Shown here: one piece after another, positions 8,453 through 16,604 of the stretch
Layout of the letters: the number at the start of each line of letters is the position of its first letter
Position numbering within the stretch: position 1 is the stretch's first letter
NCBI RefSeq assembly: GCF_001522585.2
Contig: NZ_CP013372.1
Location: 372,001-436,000, forward strand
Origin: Burkholderia sp. NRF60-BP8
Lineage (GTDB): Bacteria > Pseudomonadota > Gammaproteobacteria > Burkholderiales > Burkholderiaceae
Direction: 5' to 3'
DNA: 64,000 bases
Position numbers and translations under genes: made by a program
Notes under the pieces: generated by a model
The model's input: only the letters and a program-made list of their open reading frames with translations
Database searches by the model: none
Told to the model about the DNA's origin: nothing

Positions 8453-9174
8453 TCGTCAATCTCCTTTTCAATCAGGTAGTCGCGCAACGGCAGCAGAGAC
8501 GCCCGGCGCGGATCGACGTCGAATGTCATCCACCGATGGGATCCGGCCGCACGCCAGAAGTCGCGCCCGGACCTCGTCGCGTAGAGCGCACGCAGCGATC
8601 GCAGGCTTCCATCGGCCAATCCGATCGGGTATCCGCGGAAATACTGGAACAGCGCTGCTTCGTCGTCGTGCTCGCCGGGAATGGGCGCATCGAATCCGAA
8701 TCTCGGCCACGCGTAGTACCCGTGGAGCCGTGGTCCGCCGGGTTGGGGTGCCGTCTTTCGGCCGCCCACCGCGAGTGCGACTATTCTGGCGATCCCCAAC
8801 GTATCGCATGCTCGGGCGATTCTCCACAGCATGGCCGCGCCGAGTCCGGCGACTGCGCTATCGGAAAGATCGATGATTCCGAGTTCAAGTACGGACGCAT
8901 CCGTGTTTTTGACGACGGATATCCGGTTTTCGGATCGAATCAACCTTGGATGAGTGGCGGCGAAGGTCAGCCTGCCTGAACTATCGAGATAAGCCTGAAC
9001 ATCCGAATCGGCCGGTGCGCCACACAGCGACACGAGCAGTTCGTCGCCAACTTCCTGTTCCACACCGAGCAACGCAGGAATGTCCAGATCGTTTCGCTCG
9101 ATCGTCAGCCGATCGTCGAAGTACGTCGCTTCGTACGGGAGAACGTGGCTGAGATCGACGTGACGGGCAGGCAT
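8449..9174 (-). CDS. Hypothetical protein with GNAT-like C-terminal half
   Basis: Not firmly recognised. With the start MPARHVDLSH it has 241 residues. The stretch AVAGLGAAMLWRIARACDTL, then IARIVALAV, then GYYAWPRFGFDAPI has the spacing of GNAT motif A (acetyl-CoA pyrophosphate loop), the next strand and the aromatic Y..-R-FGF helix, so an acetyltransferase-like fold is inferred. No convincing ribosome site marks the start; in-frame ATGs at 9207 and 9279 would add 11 or 35 residues. The stop overlaps the next gene. It lies in a lower-GC patch beside parDE, so a toxin or host-interaction role is conceivable but unproven. Confidence 0.55.
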   Translation of the reverse strand: MPARHVDLSHVLPYEATYFDDRLTIERNDLDIPALLGVEQEVGDELLVSLCGAPADSDVQAYLDSSGRLTFAATHPRLIRSENRISVVKNTDASVLELGIIDLSDSAVAGLGAAMLWRIARACDTLGIARIVALAVGGRKTAPQPGGPRLHGYYAWPRFGFDAPIPGEHDDEAALFQYFRGYPIGLADGSLRSLRALYATRSGRDFWRAAGSHRWMTFDVDPRRASLLPLRDYLIEKEIDE

Positions 9175-9619
9175 GATTGCGCGCGAGAAACGGAAAGCAC
9201 GCAGCATATCGTCGCGCGGCCGGCGCGCCGAGTCTGCCGAATGGCTGGGTCGCACGACGGTTGGCCAGCCTGCCCGCATTGCCGGTCGAGCGTTGGCAGC
9301 GCCTCCCGGCCGACCGACGAGGCGCCCGATTGCGCGTTGCGCTTGCCGGCAGGTCCGCCCCCCGGGGCGAATATGCCATCAGGCCAGGTTGTGGCGTGAC
9401 GGTCTCGTCGAGCATGATCGGCGTTCGGAGAGCGAGATCGGGAGGGGCTTACGCGCAGTGCCGTTGCGTATCGCGCAAACGTACCGATACGCGTACCGCA
9501 CCATCCGCCCGGTCGCTGAGCGGCGTCGACACCTCATCAGTCAGGAGTTCTGTTCTTGATAATAGTTGATAATCCGGCTAACCTGCCTGCATCGGAATTC
9601 ATGCCGTCTGGAGGGCAAC
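9175..9619. other. Intergenic patch between the GNAT-like gene and parDE
   Basis: No ORF here has a ribosome site or recognisable product. The right end contains the parDE promoter/operator region. The left end must contain the promoter and perhaps the true start of the leftward GNAT-like gene. Confidence 0.5.
9556..9573 (+). promoter_or_regulatory. Direct-repeat operator/promoter of parDE
   Basis: TTGATAAT occurs twice with a 10-bp period (9556-9563 and 9566-9573), about 50 bp before the parD ATG. One turn spacing is what a dimeric ribbon-helix-helix antitoxin would need for cooperative autorepression. The first copy could serve as a -35 (TTGATA) with TAACCT at 9579 as a weak -10. Confidence 0.5.
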
Positions 9620-9877
9620 ATGATCAGTGCCGACCTGGGCCCGCAACTGGAAAGCTACGTCGCGAAGCTGGTCGATTCCGGCCGTTACGGATCCAAAAGC
9701 GAAGTGCTTCGGGAAGGCGTGCGCTTGATTCAGGATCGCGAAGCGCAACTGAGCGCACTCGATGCCGTGATCGCCCGCAGCCTTGCCGATGCGGACGCGG
9801 GACGCGGAGCAGACCTGGCGGACGTGTTCGATCGTCTGGAAGCGAAGTATCGGGCGCAGGCGGATCGTCAGGCGTGA
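9620..9877 (+). CDS. parD: ParD-family antitoxin
   Basis: 85 residues. The N-terminal half (LGPQLESYVAKLVDSGRYGS then KSEVLREGVRL) is the ribbon-helix-helix and recognition helix pattern of ParD/CC2985-type antitoxins; the C-terminal half is an acidic helix that would cover the toxin. The start MISADLG follows GGAGG. Its stop overlaps the toxin start (GTGA). It should neutralise ParE and repress its own operon through the direct repeats upstream. Confidence 0.9.
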   Translation: MISADLGPQLESYVAKLVDSGRYGSKSEVLREGVRLIQDREAQLSALDAVIARSLADADAGRGADLADVFDRLEAKYRAQADRQA

Positions 9878-10173
9878 TCGTGCGCCTGTCCGGTTTTGCG
9901 ATAACCGAACTCGAGCTGATCGCCGATTACATCGCACGCGACAATCCGCAACGTGCGATCACGTTCGTGCGGGAGCTTCGCGAAAAATGCCTGAGCCTCG
10001 CCGAGATGCCGTTCGCGTTCCCGCTGGTGCCGCGCTTCGAAGCCCACGGCGTGCGGCATCGCGGATACGGCAATTTTCAGATCTTCTATCGGGTCAAAGG
10101 CGATCCCCCCGTGCAGATCGACGTGCTTCACGTACTGCACGGCGCGCGGGACTGCACGAGCATTCTGTTCTGA
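9874..10173 (+). CDS. parE: ParE-family toxin (RelE/ParE superfamily)
   Basis: 99 residues with a GTG start overlapping the parD stop. The order of elements (ITELELIADYIARDNPQRA helix hairpin, then FPLVPRFEAHGVRHRGYGN, then FQIFYRV and VDVLHVLHGARD strands) is that of ParE toxins, which act on DNA gyrase in characterised cases. The strand motif ..IFYRV..- and the final LH..RD are kept, so it looks intact. Together with parD it forms a complete type II module, probably an acquired stability or defence element. Confidence 0.88.
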   Translation: MIVRLSGFAITELELIADYIARDNPQRAITFVRELREKCLSLAEMPFAFPLVPRFEAHGVRHRGYGNFQIFYRVKGDPPVQIDVLHVLHGARDCTSILF

Positions 10174-10224
10174 GCCGAGCGGCGAGTTCCGGCTTTTTCG
10201 TCAGCGGCAAAGTACGCGTTACAA

Positions 10225-10257
10225 ACGAAGGACCCGGCCATGGCCGGGTTCCTTCGT
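10225..10257. terminator. Bidirectional hairpin between parE and the MFS gene
   Basis: ACGAAGGACCCGGCC and GGCCGGGTTCCTTCGT pair over about 15 bp with one bulged base. It sits between two converging genes. Confidence 0.7.
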
Positions 10258-10302
10258 TGCGAGCGCGATGCCGCGCCTCCTGCCGTCGGCACCGCACTCG
10301 CC

Positions 10303-11676
10303 TCAATGCCCCGCCGCCTCCTCCAGCGTCAGATGCTTGGTCTCCGGCGCCCACGCGATCGACACGAGCATCCCGACCAGCAGCACGCCGGCCAGCGCGA
10401 ACATCGTCGCGTGAAAGCCGAGCGTCGCGATGCCGACCGGCAGCAGGAACGTGCCGATCGCCGAACCGAGCCGGCTGCACGCGATCGCGAGGCCCACGCC
10501 GCTCGCACGCACCTCGGTCGGGAAGCATTCGGGCGGGAACACGCCGACGAGATTGCTGAACGCCGACATCGTCAGCGTGAAGATCGCGAACGCGACGATC
10601 ATCGCGACGGCCGCCGACGACGGCAGCACCGCCAGCGCGACGAGCGACGCGCACGTCACCGCGAACGAACCGATCAGGAAGCCGCGCCGCGACAACCGGA
10701 TCGTGAGCCAGATTCCGATCAGCGCGCCGAGCACGAGGAAGCCGTTCAGCAGGAGGTCGGCGCCGAAACCTTCGGCGAGACCGATCGTCTTCAGGATCGT
10801 CGGCAGGAACGTGTAGATCGCGAAATACGGAATCACGAGACACACGAAGAACGCGCAGTTGAAGACGGTGCGGCGAATCAGGTCCGACCGGAACAGTCGC
10901 GCGAAGCCGCCGTGCGCATGCGGCTCGGCCGAACCGTCGAGCATCACGTGCGGCCCGAAATGCTTCGCGACGATCGCGCGCGCCTCCTGCACGCGACCCT
11001 TGCCGAGCAGCCAGCGCGGCGATTCGGGCGTGCCGATGCGCAGCACCAGCACGATCAGCGCGGGCAGCGCGGCCGATGCGAGCAGCCAGCGCCATGCATT
11101 GGGCGCGGCGTCGCTGTACGCGAGGCCGAGCACGTTCGCGGCGACATAGCCGATCGTCCAGATCACGCTGAACGAACCGAGCAACGCGCCGCGATGCTTG
11201 CGCGGCGAAAATTCGGCGAGGATCGCGTGGCCGACCGTGAAGTCGCCGCCCATCCCGAAGCCGATCAGCACGCGCAGCACGCATAGTTCGAGCGGCGAGC
11301 TCACGAAGAACTGCGCGAACGCAGCCGCGGTGATGATCACGAAGCTCGTCAGGAAGATCTTCTGCCGGCCCATCCGGTCGGACAGCCAACCGAACACGAG
11401 GCTGCCGAAGAAGATGCCGATCAGCGCGGAGCTGCCGATCATCCCCATCCAGAACGCGTCGATCGGCATCTGCTTGCCGAGCGCGGCGAGCGCATAGCCG
11501 ATCGTGCCGAGCGTGTAGCCCTCGGTGAAATGCGCGCCGAACGTCAGGCCGGCGATCTTCACGTGGAAGCGGTTGAGCGGCACGTCGTCGAGCGCGACGG
11601 GGCGGTGCGGCACATCGGCGCCGCGCGACAGCGGCAGCGCGCGTGCGGTGCCGGATTGAACGTTGGCTTGATTCAA
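10303..11676 (-). CDS. MFS transporter (sugar/organic acid:H+ symporter type)
   Basis: 457 residues with about twelve membrane segments. The loop motif WLSDRMGRQK and a later TPESPRWLLGKGR block resemble the sugar-porter/aromatic-acid symporter groups. It starts at TTG: AGGAGG lies five bases before TTG-AAT-CAA, and no better start is near. It is separated from the dehydrogenase gene upstream by 138 bp that contain a strong hairpin, so its expression may be attenuated relative to the rest of the operon. By context it moves the substrate handled by the Fae-like/AKR/SSADH enzymes. Confidence 0.85.
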   Translation of the reverse strand: MNQANVQSGTARALPLSRGADVPHRPVALDDVPLNRFHVKIAGLTFGAHFTEGYTLGTIGYALAALGKQMPIDAFWMGMIGSSALIGIFFGSLVFGWLSDRMGRQKIFLTSFVIITAAAFAQFFVSSPLELCVLRVLIGFGMGGDFTVGHAILAEFSPRKHRGALLGSFSVIWTIGYVAANVLGLAYSDAAPNAWRWLLASAALPALIVLVLRIGTPESPRWLLGKGRVQEARAIVAKHFGPHVMLDGSAEPHAHGGFARLFRSDLIRRTVFNCAFFVCLVIPYFAIYTFLPTILKTIGLAEGFGADLLLNGFLVLGALIGIWLTIRLSRRGFLIGSFAVTCASLVALAVLPSSAAVAMIVAFAIFTLTMSAFSNLVGVFPPECFPTEVRASGVGLAIACSRLGSAIGTFLLPVGIATLGFHATMFALAGVLLVGMLVSIAWAPETKHLTLEEAAGH

Positions 11677-11757
11677 GCAGCCTCCTGGATTGTTATGTGT
11701 GTCGTCGTCGCAAGCGGTGCGCGACGAACCGACGTCGTCGCGCGACCATGCGACGCG

Positions 11758-11800
11758 CCGCCCGGCGGACGGCGCGCGGCGCGAGCCGTCCGCCGGGCGG
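11758..11800 (-). terminator. Perfect 16-bp inverted repeat inside the operon
   Basis: CCGCCCGGCGGACGGC (11758-11773) and GCCGTCCGCCGGGCGG (11785-11800) are exact reverse complements around an 11-base loop. It lies between the SSADH stop and the MFS start and has no U-run, so it could be an attenuator or an mRNA-processing/stability hairpin rather than a full stop. Confidence 0.65.
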
Positions 11801-11814
11801 CGGCCGGGCAGCGC

Positions 11815-13266
11815 TCAGCGGCCGAGGCCGGCCATCAGCGTGTACTTGAGTTCCACGTATTCGTCGAGGCCGTACTTCGAGCCTTCGCGCCCGAGCCCCG
11901 ATTGCTTGACGCCGCCGAACGGCGCGACTTCGGTCGAGATGATCCCGTCGTTGACGCCGACCATCCCGCTTTCCAGCGCGCCCGACACACGCCATGCGCG
12001 GCCGAGGTCGCGCGTATAGAAATACGCGGACAGCCCGAACGGCGTGTCGTTGGCCGCGGCGACGGCTTCATCCTCGGTCGCGAAGCGGAAGCAGCCGGCC
12101 ACGGGGCCGAAGGTTTCCTCTTCGGCGATCAGCATGTCGGGCGTCATGCCGGTCAGCACGGTCGGCTCGTAGAAAGTGCCGCCGAGCGCGTGGCGCTTGC
12201 CGCCGGTGAGCACGTTCGCGCCTTTCGCGGTGGCGTCGGCGACGTGCCGCTCGACCTTGCCGAGCGCCGCTTCGTTGATCAGCGGGCCCTGGTCGACTTC
12301 GCCCGCGAGCGCGTTGCCGACCCGCAGCTTGCGCACGGCGTCCGCGAGCTTGCGCGTGAACGCGTCGTACACGCCGTCCTGCACGAGGAAGCGGTTCACG
12401 CACACGCAGGTCTGGCCGGTGTTGCGGAACTTCGACGCGATCGCGCCGTCGACCGCCGCATCGAGATCGGCGTCGTCGAACACGATGAACGGCGCGTTGC
12501 CGCCGAGTTCCAGCGACAGCTTCTTCAGCGTGTCGGCCGACTGCTTCGCGAGCAGCTTGCCGACCCGCGTCGAGCCCGTGAACGACAGCTTGCGTACGAC
12601 GGGCGAGCTCGTCAGCGTCTCGCCGATCGCGACCGCGTCGCCCGACACCACGTTGAACACGCCGGCCGGCACGCCCGCCCGCTCGGCGAGCACCGCGAGC
12701 GCGAACGCCGACAGCGGCGTTTCCTCGGACGGCTTGAGCACCATCGTGCAGCCGGCCGCGAGGGCCGGGCCGGCCTTGCGCGTGATCATCGCGAGCGGGA
12801 AATTCCACGGCGTGATCGCCGCGACGACGCCGACCGGCTCGCGCGTGACGACGATCTGCGCATTCGGCTTCGGGCTCGGGATCACGTCGCCGTACATGCG
12901 TTTCGCTTCTTCCGCGAACCATTCGAGAAAGCTGGCCGCGTAGGCCACTTCGCCGCGCGCCTCCGCGAGCGGCTTGCCCTGTTCGCGCGTCAGCAGCTCG
13001 GCGAGCGCATCGCGGTGTTCGAGCATCAGCTCGCCCCAGCGCTTCACGCGTGCGCCGCGCTCCTTCGCGGTCAGTGCGCGCCATGCGGGAAACGCGTGGG
13101 CGGCCGCGTCGATCGCGCGCTGCGTGTCGTCGGCGCCGCCTTTCGCGACCTTCGCGATCGTCTCGCCGGTCGCCGGGTTCAGCACCGGATAGGTCGCATC
13201 GCTCGCGCCATGCGATTCGTGCCATTCGCCGCCGATGTAATGGCCGGTTCTCAGAAATTCGTTCAT
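11815..13266 (-). CDS. gabD: NAD(P)-dependent succinate-semialdehyde dehydrogenase family protein
   Basis: 483 residues with the start MNEFLRTGHY; this is the length of E. coli GabD. A TTG 18 bp upstream is in frame, but AAGGA fits the ATG. Catalytic residues visible are Asn155 (TPWNFP), Glu254 in LELGGN and Cys287 in GQTCVC, where the CVC pair and the RNTGQTCVCVNR block are typical of GabD. It lies 22 bp after the aldo/keto reductase gene. GabD-type specificity is likely from sequence, but in this operon another semialdehyde could be the real substrate. Confidence 0.82.
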   Translation of the reverse strand: MNEFLRTGHYIGGEWHESHGASDATYPVLNPATGETIAKVAKGGADDTQRAIDAAAHAFPAWRALTAKERGARVKRWGELMLEHRDALAELLTREQGKPLAEARGEVAYAASFLEWFAEEAKRMYGDVIPSPKPNAQIVVTREPVGVVAAITPWNFPLAMITRKAGPALAAGCTMVLKPSEETPLSAFALAVLAERAGVPAGVFNVVSGDAVAIGETLTSSPVVRKLSFTGSTRVGKLLAKQSADTLKKLSLELGGNAPFIVFDDADLDAAVDGAIASKFRNTGQTCVCVNRFLVQDGVYDAFTRKLADAVRKLRVGNALAGEVDQGPLINEAALGKVERHVADATAKGANVLTGGKRHALGGTFYEPTVLTGMTPDMLIAEEETFGPVAGCFRFATEDEAVAAANDTPFGLSAYFYTRDLGRAWRVSGALESGMVGVNDGIISTEVAPFGGVKQSGLGREGSKYGLDEYVELKYTLMAGLGR

Positions 13267-13288
13267 CGTATGTCGTTCCTTCAATGCT

Positions 13289-14311
13289 TCAGTCGGCCGC
13301 GAAGCTGCCCTGCGCCGGGCGCGGCTCGCGCGCGATGCGCTTGCCGGCCGTGTAGTCGTTGATCAGGTCGCACGGCGTGTAGTTGCGCTCCAGCTCGTGC
13401 AGTTCCTCTTCGGTGAGCCGCGTTTCGAGCGCGCCAAGCGCGCTGTCGAACTGCGCGACGGAATCCGCGCCGACCAGCATGCTCGCGACGCCGGGACGGC
13501 TCAGCACCCACGCCTGCGCGATCTGCGCGGGCGGCACGCCGCGCCGCTTTGCGACCTTCGCGACCGACGCGGCGATCGCGAGCGACGACGCGTCGCCGTA
13601 CATCTGCGCGGTGAAGAAGTCGGTCTGGTTGCGCGTCGATTGCGGCTCGCAGGTCAGCAGGCCGCGCGCAAGCGGGCTGAACACCGAGACGCCGACGCCC
13701 TGGTCGATGCAGTACGGCACCATCTCGCGCTCTTCCTCGCGATACGCGAGATTGAGCTGCAGCTGCATGTTGATCGGCTTGTCCCAGCCGTTTCGTTCGC
13801 AGGCCTGCATGATCTTCGCGAACTGCCACGTGTACATCGTCGACACGCCGATGTAACGTGCCTTGCCCGCGCGCACGATGTCGTGCAGCGTGCTCATCGT
13901 TTCCTCGACGGGCGTGTTCACGTCGAAGAAATGCAGCATGAAGATGTCGACGTAATCCATCCCGAGACGCTTGAGCGAGCCGTCGATGCCGTCGAGCACG
14001 TGCTTGCGCGAATGGCCGCCGGCATTCGGGTCGCTGCCCATGTCGTAGCCGACCTTGGTCGTCACGACGAGCTCCTCGCGGCGCGCGTTGCGCTTCAGGA
14101 TGCGGCCTACCACTTCCTCGCCGACGCCCGTCGAATAGAAATCCGCGAGATCGATGAAGTTGACGCCGGCATCGAGCGCGCGGCGCACGATCGGTTCGCT
14201 CTGCGCTTCGTCGAAGATCCACGGCTTCCACTGGGGCGTGCCCATGTTCATCGTGCCGAGACACAGGCGGGACACCTTCAGGCCGGACTGGCCGAGGCGG
14301 ACGTATTCCAT
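13289..14311 (-). CDS. Aldo/keto reductase
   Basis: 340 residues, a complete AKR barrel. The catalytic tetrad is visible: Asp54 and Tyr59 (DLADFYS), Lys86 (TTKVG) and His127 (MLHFFD). The LGTMNMG N-terminal block and the late SMLVGADS block are typical of the YajO/voltage-channel-beta-like AKR groups. GGAGGAAGC stands before the ATG. It lies between the Fae-like gene (49 bp) and the SSADH gene (22 bp) and is transcribed with them. It would interconvert an aldehyde or ketone and alcohol with NADPH; the substrate is unknown. Confidence 0.88.
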   Translation of the reverse strand: MEYVRLGQSGLKVSRLCLGTMNMGTPQWKPWIFDEAQSEPIVRRALDAGVNFIDLADFYSTGVGEEVVGRILKRNARREELVVTTKVGYDMGSDPNAGGHSRKHVLDGIDGSLKRLGMDYVDIFMLHFFDVNTPVEETMSTLHDIVRAGKARYIGVSTMYTWQFAKIMQACERNGWDKPINMQLQLNLAYREEEREMVPYCIDQGVGVSVFSPLARGLLTCEPQSTRNQTDFFTAQMYGDASSLAIAASVAKVAKRRGVPPAQIAQAWVLSRPGVASMLVGADSVAQFDSALGALETRLTEEELHELERNYTPCDLINDYTAGKRIAREPRPAQGSFAAD

Positions 14312-14360
14312 GCTTCCTCCTGATGCGGCCTGGCCGGCCGCGCGTTGTCGGTCGGTTCCG

Positions 14361-14885
14361 TCAGTTCTTTTTCGGCGTGTAGAACGGGTTCGACACGTCG
14401 CGTGCGGCGGCGAACACCGCGTCGCGATGCGGCAGTCCTTCCATCGCCGCGACGATCGCGTTGCGGCATGCGCGGTAGTTGTTCTCGAACACGGCATCGA
14501 GATCGTCGGTCTGCGGGTTCACCCAGTTCGCCGACACGACGACCCAGTCGTTCTCCGCTTCGGGCGGCAGCGTGCCGTTCTCGAGCGCTTCGGCCACGGC
14601 CTTCGCGATGCCGGCCTGCGACGCGCCCCACGTGGCATTGCCGTGGAAGTCGCCGGCGATCTGCGCCTTGTTCACGTACAGCGTGAGCGGCTTGGTCGGT
14701 ACGCCCGGCTGCGCGATCACGACGAACGGCGCATGGCCGGCCGACGGCGTCGCGAGCGCGGTCGCGAACGCCTGGCCGGCCGGGCCGTTGCGCGGGCCGA
14801 CCAGCACGTTGATGTGCGCGAGGTTGACGCCGGGGCCTTCGAAGCCTTCGCCGATGTAAAGCTGCCTGGATTGGGATGCGGTCAT
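14361..14885 (-). CDS. fae: Formaldehyde-activating enzyme (Fae) family protein
   Basis: 174 residues matching the Fae fold throughout: IGEGFEGPGVNLAHINVLVG at the start with the conserved catalytic His (His24 here), QAFATALATPSAGHAPF, and PTKPLTLYVNKAQI. Characterised Fae condenses formaldehyde with tetrahydromethanopterin. No methanopterin or one-carbon genes are in the window; instead it heads an operon with an aldo/keto reductase, a semialdehyde dehydrogenase and a carrier. The ribosome site is weak (GACGAG). It faces a LysR gene across 326 bp. Either it detoxifies formaldehyde made in this pathway or it is a Fae paralogue with another carbonyl substrate. Confidence 0.88.
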   Translation of the reverse strand: MTASQSRQLYIGEGFEGPGVNLAHINVLVGPRNGPAGQAFATALATPSAGHAPFVVIAQPGVPTKPLTLYVNKAQIAGDFHGNATWGASQAGIAKAVAEALENGTLPPEAENDWVVVSANWVNPQTDDLDAVFENNYRACRNAIVAAMEGLPHRDAVFAAARDVSNPFYTPKKN

Positions 14886-15211
14886 TGCAATGTCTCGTCC
14901 ATGAGGTTGGGGGTGAGGCGATTGTGGTGGGCCGCGATGCGGCCGGTGAATCGATGTTTCCTGATCGAGGTATGAGTTTTCGTCGTCTCCGGGAAAGCCC
15001 CGAGCCCGGCGCGCGGGTGCCCGCCGTGCGGCCCGCGGCGGCCGTCGTGACGCGCCGCGGCGCACCGGCGGCGAAGGGGCGCTCGCGTGCCGGCTCCGGG
15101 TTTGTCATACCCGGGCAGGGGTTGGAGGGCCGCGTGCATCCGGGCAACAATCGGCGTACTCCGAGCCCTATCTTTCGTGTTCCCTTCCATTTTCGAAAGC
15201 GAGTAATTCCG
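14886..15211. other. Divergent promoter region of fae and its LysR gene
   Basis: No gene. The right end carries CTTTCG (15172-15177) and CGAAAG (15194-15199) as an inverted pair, the second lying in the palindrome TTTCGAAA (15191-15198), just before the LysR start. This is a plausible autoregulatory site of the LysR protein. Confidence 0.5.
15172..15199. promoter_or_regulatory. Inverted-repeat candidate operator for the LysR protein
   Basis: CTTTCG and CGAAAG are separated by 16 bases and end 13 bp before the LysR ATG. Position supports autoregulation; the assignment is inference. Confidence 0.35.
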
Positions 15212-16225
15212 ATGGCTGCCATTGAGAAATCTGGCGCGCTGCGCCGGTCCCCCGAGGCGGGGCCCGTGCTCCTGGGGGCGTCGTCCGGGGCGGAGCGCCC
15301 GGGGCGGTCCGACGTTTTCTCGAAGCCCGACTGGTCGAAACTGACGTCGCTCGACCCGGAGCTGATCCGCGCGTTCGTCGCGGTCGTCGAAAGCGGCGGC
15401 TTCACCGCGGCGGCCCGGCAACTGCATCGCACGCAGTCGACGATCAGCCTGCGCATCCGCACGCTGGAGGAGCGGCTCGACACGCACCTGTTCATGCGCA
15501 ACAGCCGGCGGCTCGAACTGTCGCGCGACGGCGAGAATTTCCTGATCCACGCGAGACGGATCATCCAGGTGCAGAACGACGCGATCCGCGCGCTGAAGCA
15601 GGCGAGCAGCGATCGCGGCATCGTGCGCTTCGGGTTGCCGGAGGACTACGCGGAGCTGTGGCTGCCCGACCTGCTGAAGTCGTTCTATGCGCTGCGGCCG
15701 GGCGCACGCCTGCACGTGCATTGCCGCACGTCGCTCGAACTGATCGAGCGGCTGCAGGCCGGCGAGCTCGACGTCGCGCTCGTCGTGCGGCACGGACCGA
15801 ACGCGGGCGGACGGCTGCTCGGCCGTCACGACGTCGTGTGGGCCGCGCATCGCGATTTCGCGCTCGCGCCCGATGCGTCGGTGCCGCTCGCGCTGTTTCC
15901 CGAGACGTGCTGCTACCGGCAACGCGGGCTGCAGGCGCTCGCGACGGCCGAGCGGCCGTATCACGTCGTCTATACGAGCCAGAGCCCGACCGGCATCAGG
16001 ATCGCGGTGAACCACGGCGCGGCCGTGACGATGATCGATCGCTGCACGCTGCCCGAGAGCTGGCGCGTGCTCGACGAGGCGGACGGGCTGCCGCGGCTGC
16101 CGGCGGCCGATCTCGAACTGCATCGCTCGCCCGGCATCTGCGATCCGCTGACCGACGATCTCGTCTCGCTGATCGAATCGATGGTCGACGAGCGGCGGCG
16201 CGCGTCGCTCGCGGCGTTCGCGTAA
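15212..16225 (+). CDS. LysR-family transcriptional regulator, divergent from the fae operon
   Basis: 337 residues, longer than the usual 300 because about 45 low-complexity residues precede the DNA-binding domain. The helix-turn-helix is ESGGFTAAARQLHRTQSTIS (about residues 66-85), followed by an effector domain with FGLPEDYAELWLPDLL. The open frame extends further upstream, but the ATG at 15212 is the first with a fair ribosome site (GCGAG). If translation began later, near the LDPELIRAF start of the domain, the protein would be of normal length. It probably controls the fae operon. Confidence 0.85.
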   Translation: MAAIEKSGALRRSPEAGPVLLGASSGAERPGRSDVFSKPDWSKLTSLDPELIRAFVAVVESGGFTAAARQLHRTQSTISLRIRTLEERLDTHLFMRNSRRLELSRDGENFLIHARRIIQVQNDAIRALKQASSDRGIVRFGLPEDYAELWLPDLLKSFYALRPGARLHVHCRTSLELIERLQAGELDVALVVRHGPNAGGRLLGRHDVVWAAHRDFALAPDASVPLALFPETCCYRQRGLQALATAERPYHVVYTSQSPTGIRIAVNHGAAVTMIDRCTLPESWRVLDEADGLPRLPAADLELHRSPGICDPLTDDLVSLIESMVDERRRASLAAFA

Positions 16226-16604
16226 CGCGGCGCCCGCGACGCGGGTGACGCCGCATGCACATCGTGCGCGGGGCGCGATCCCGGCGCGCATGCCGTTTTT
16301 TGCACGGCAACCCCGTTTTTTTGCACGGCATTGATACGGTCTCTTCTAAGCTGGGGGCGTGTCGAACAGTCGGGACGGCTTGCGTCCATGTCATGACCTT
16401 CATGCATCCCTTTCCGCATTCGATGTCGCCGGCCGCCGATCGCGCGCCGGTGGCGGGTCGCGGCGCGCGCCCGTCGAATCGGGAACGGCGATTGCTCGGC
16501 TAATCCGCCGCCGATTCGCCGGCCGCCGTGCTGTCCGCCGGCTGGCGACGGTGGCCGTTTGTGCGCTGCGTCGAACGCGGCGCTACCCCGAACAGGGAGG
16601 GCCC
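16226..16604. other. Intergenic region with a tandem repeat and a candidate promoter
   Basis: No gene is supported. It contains the tandem 20-bp repeat at 16291-16330 and, just after it, TTGCAC (16321-16326) with TTCTAA (16344-16349) at 17-bp spacing as a possible promoter for the 16605 gene. Confidence 0.5.
16291..16330 (+). repeat. Two tandem copies of a 20-bp unit with internal dyad
   Basis: TGCCGTTTTTTGCACGGCA (16291-16309) is followed directly by CCCCGTTTTTTTGCACGGCA (16311-16330). The first copy has TGCCGT and ACGGCA as inverted ends around a T-rich centre. It could be the terminator of the LysR gene or a doubled regulator site overlapping the next promoter. Confidence 0.6.
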
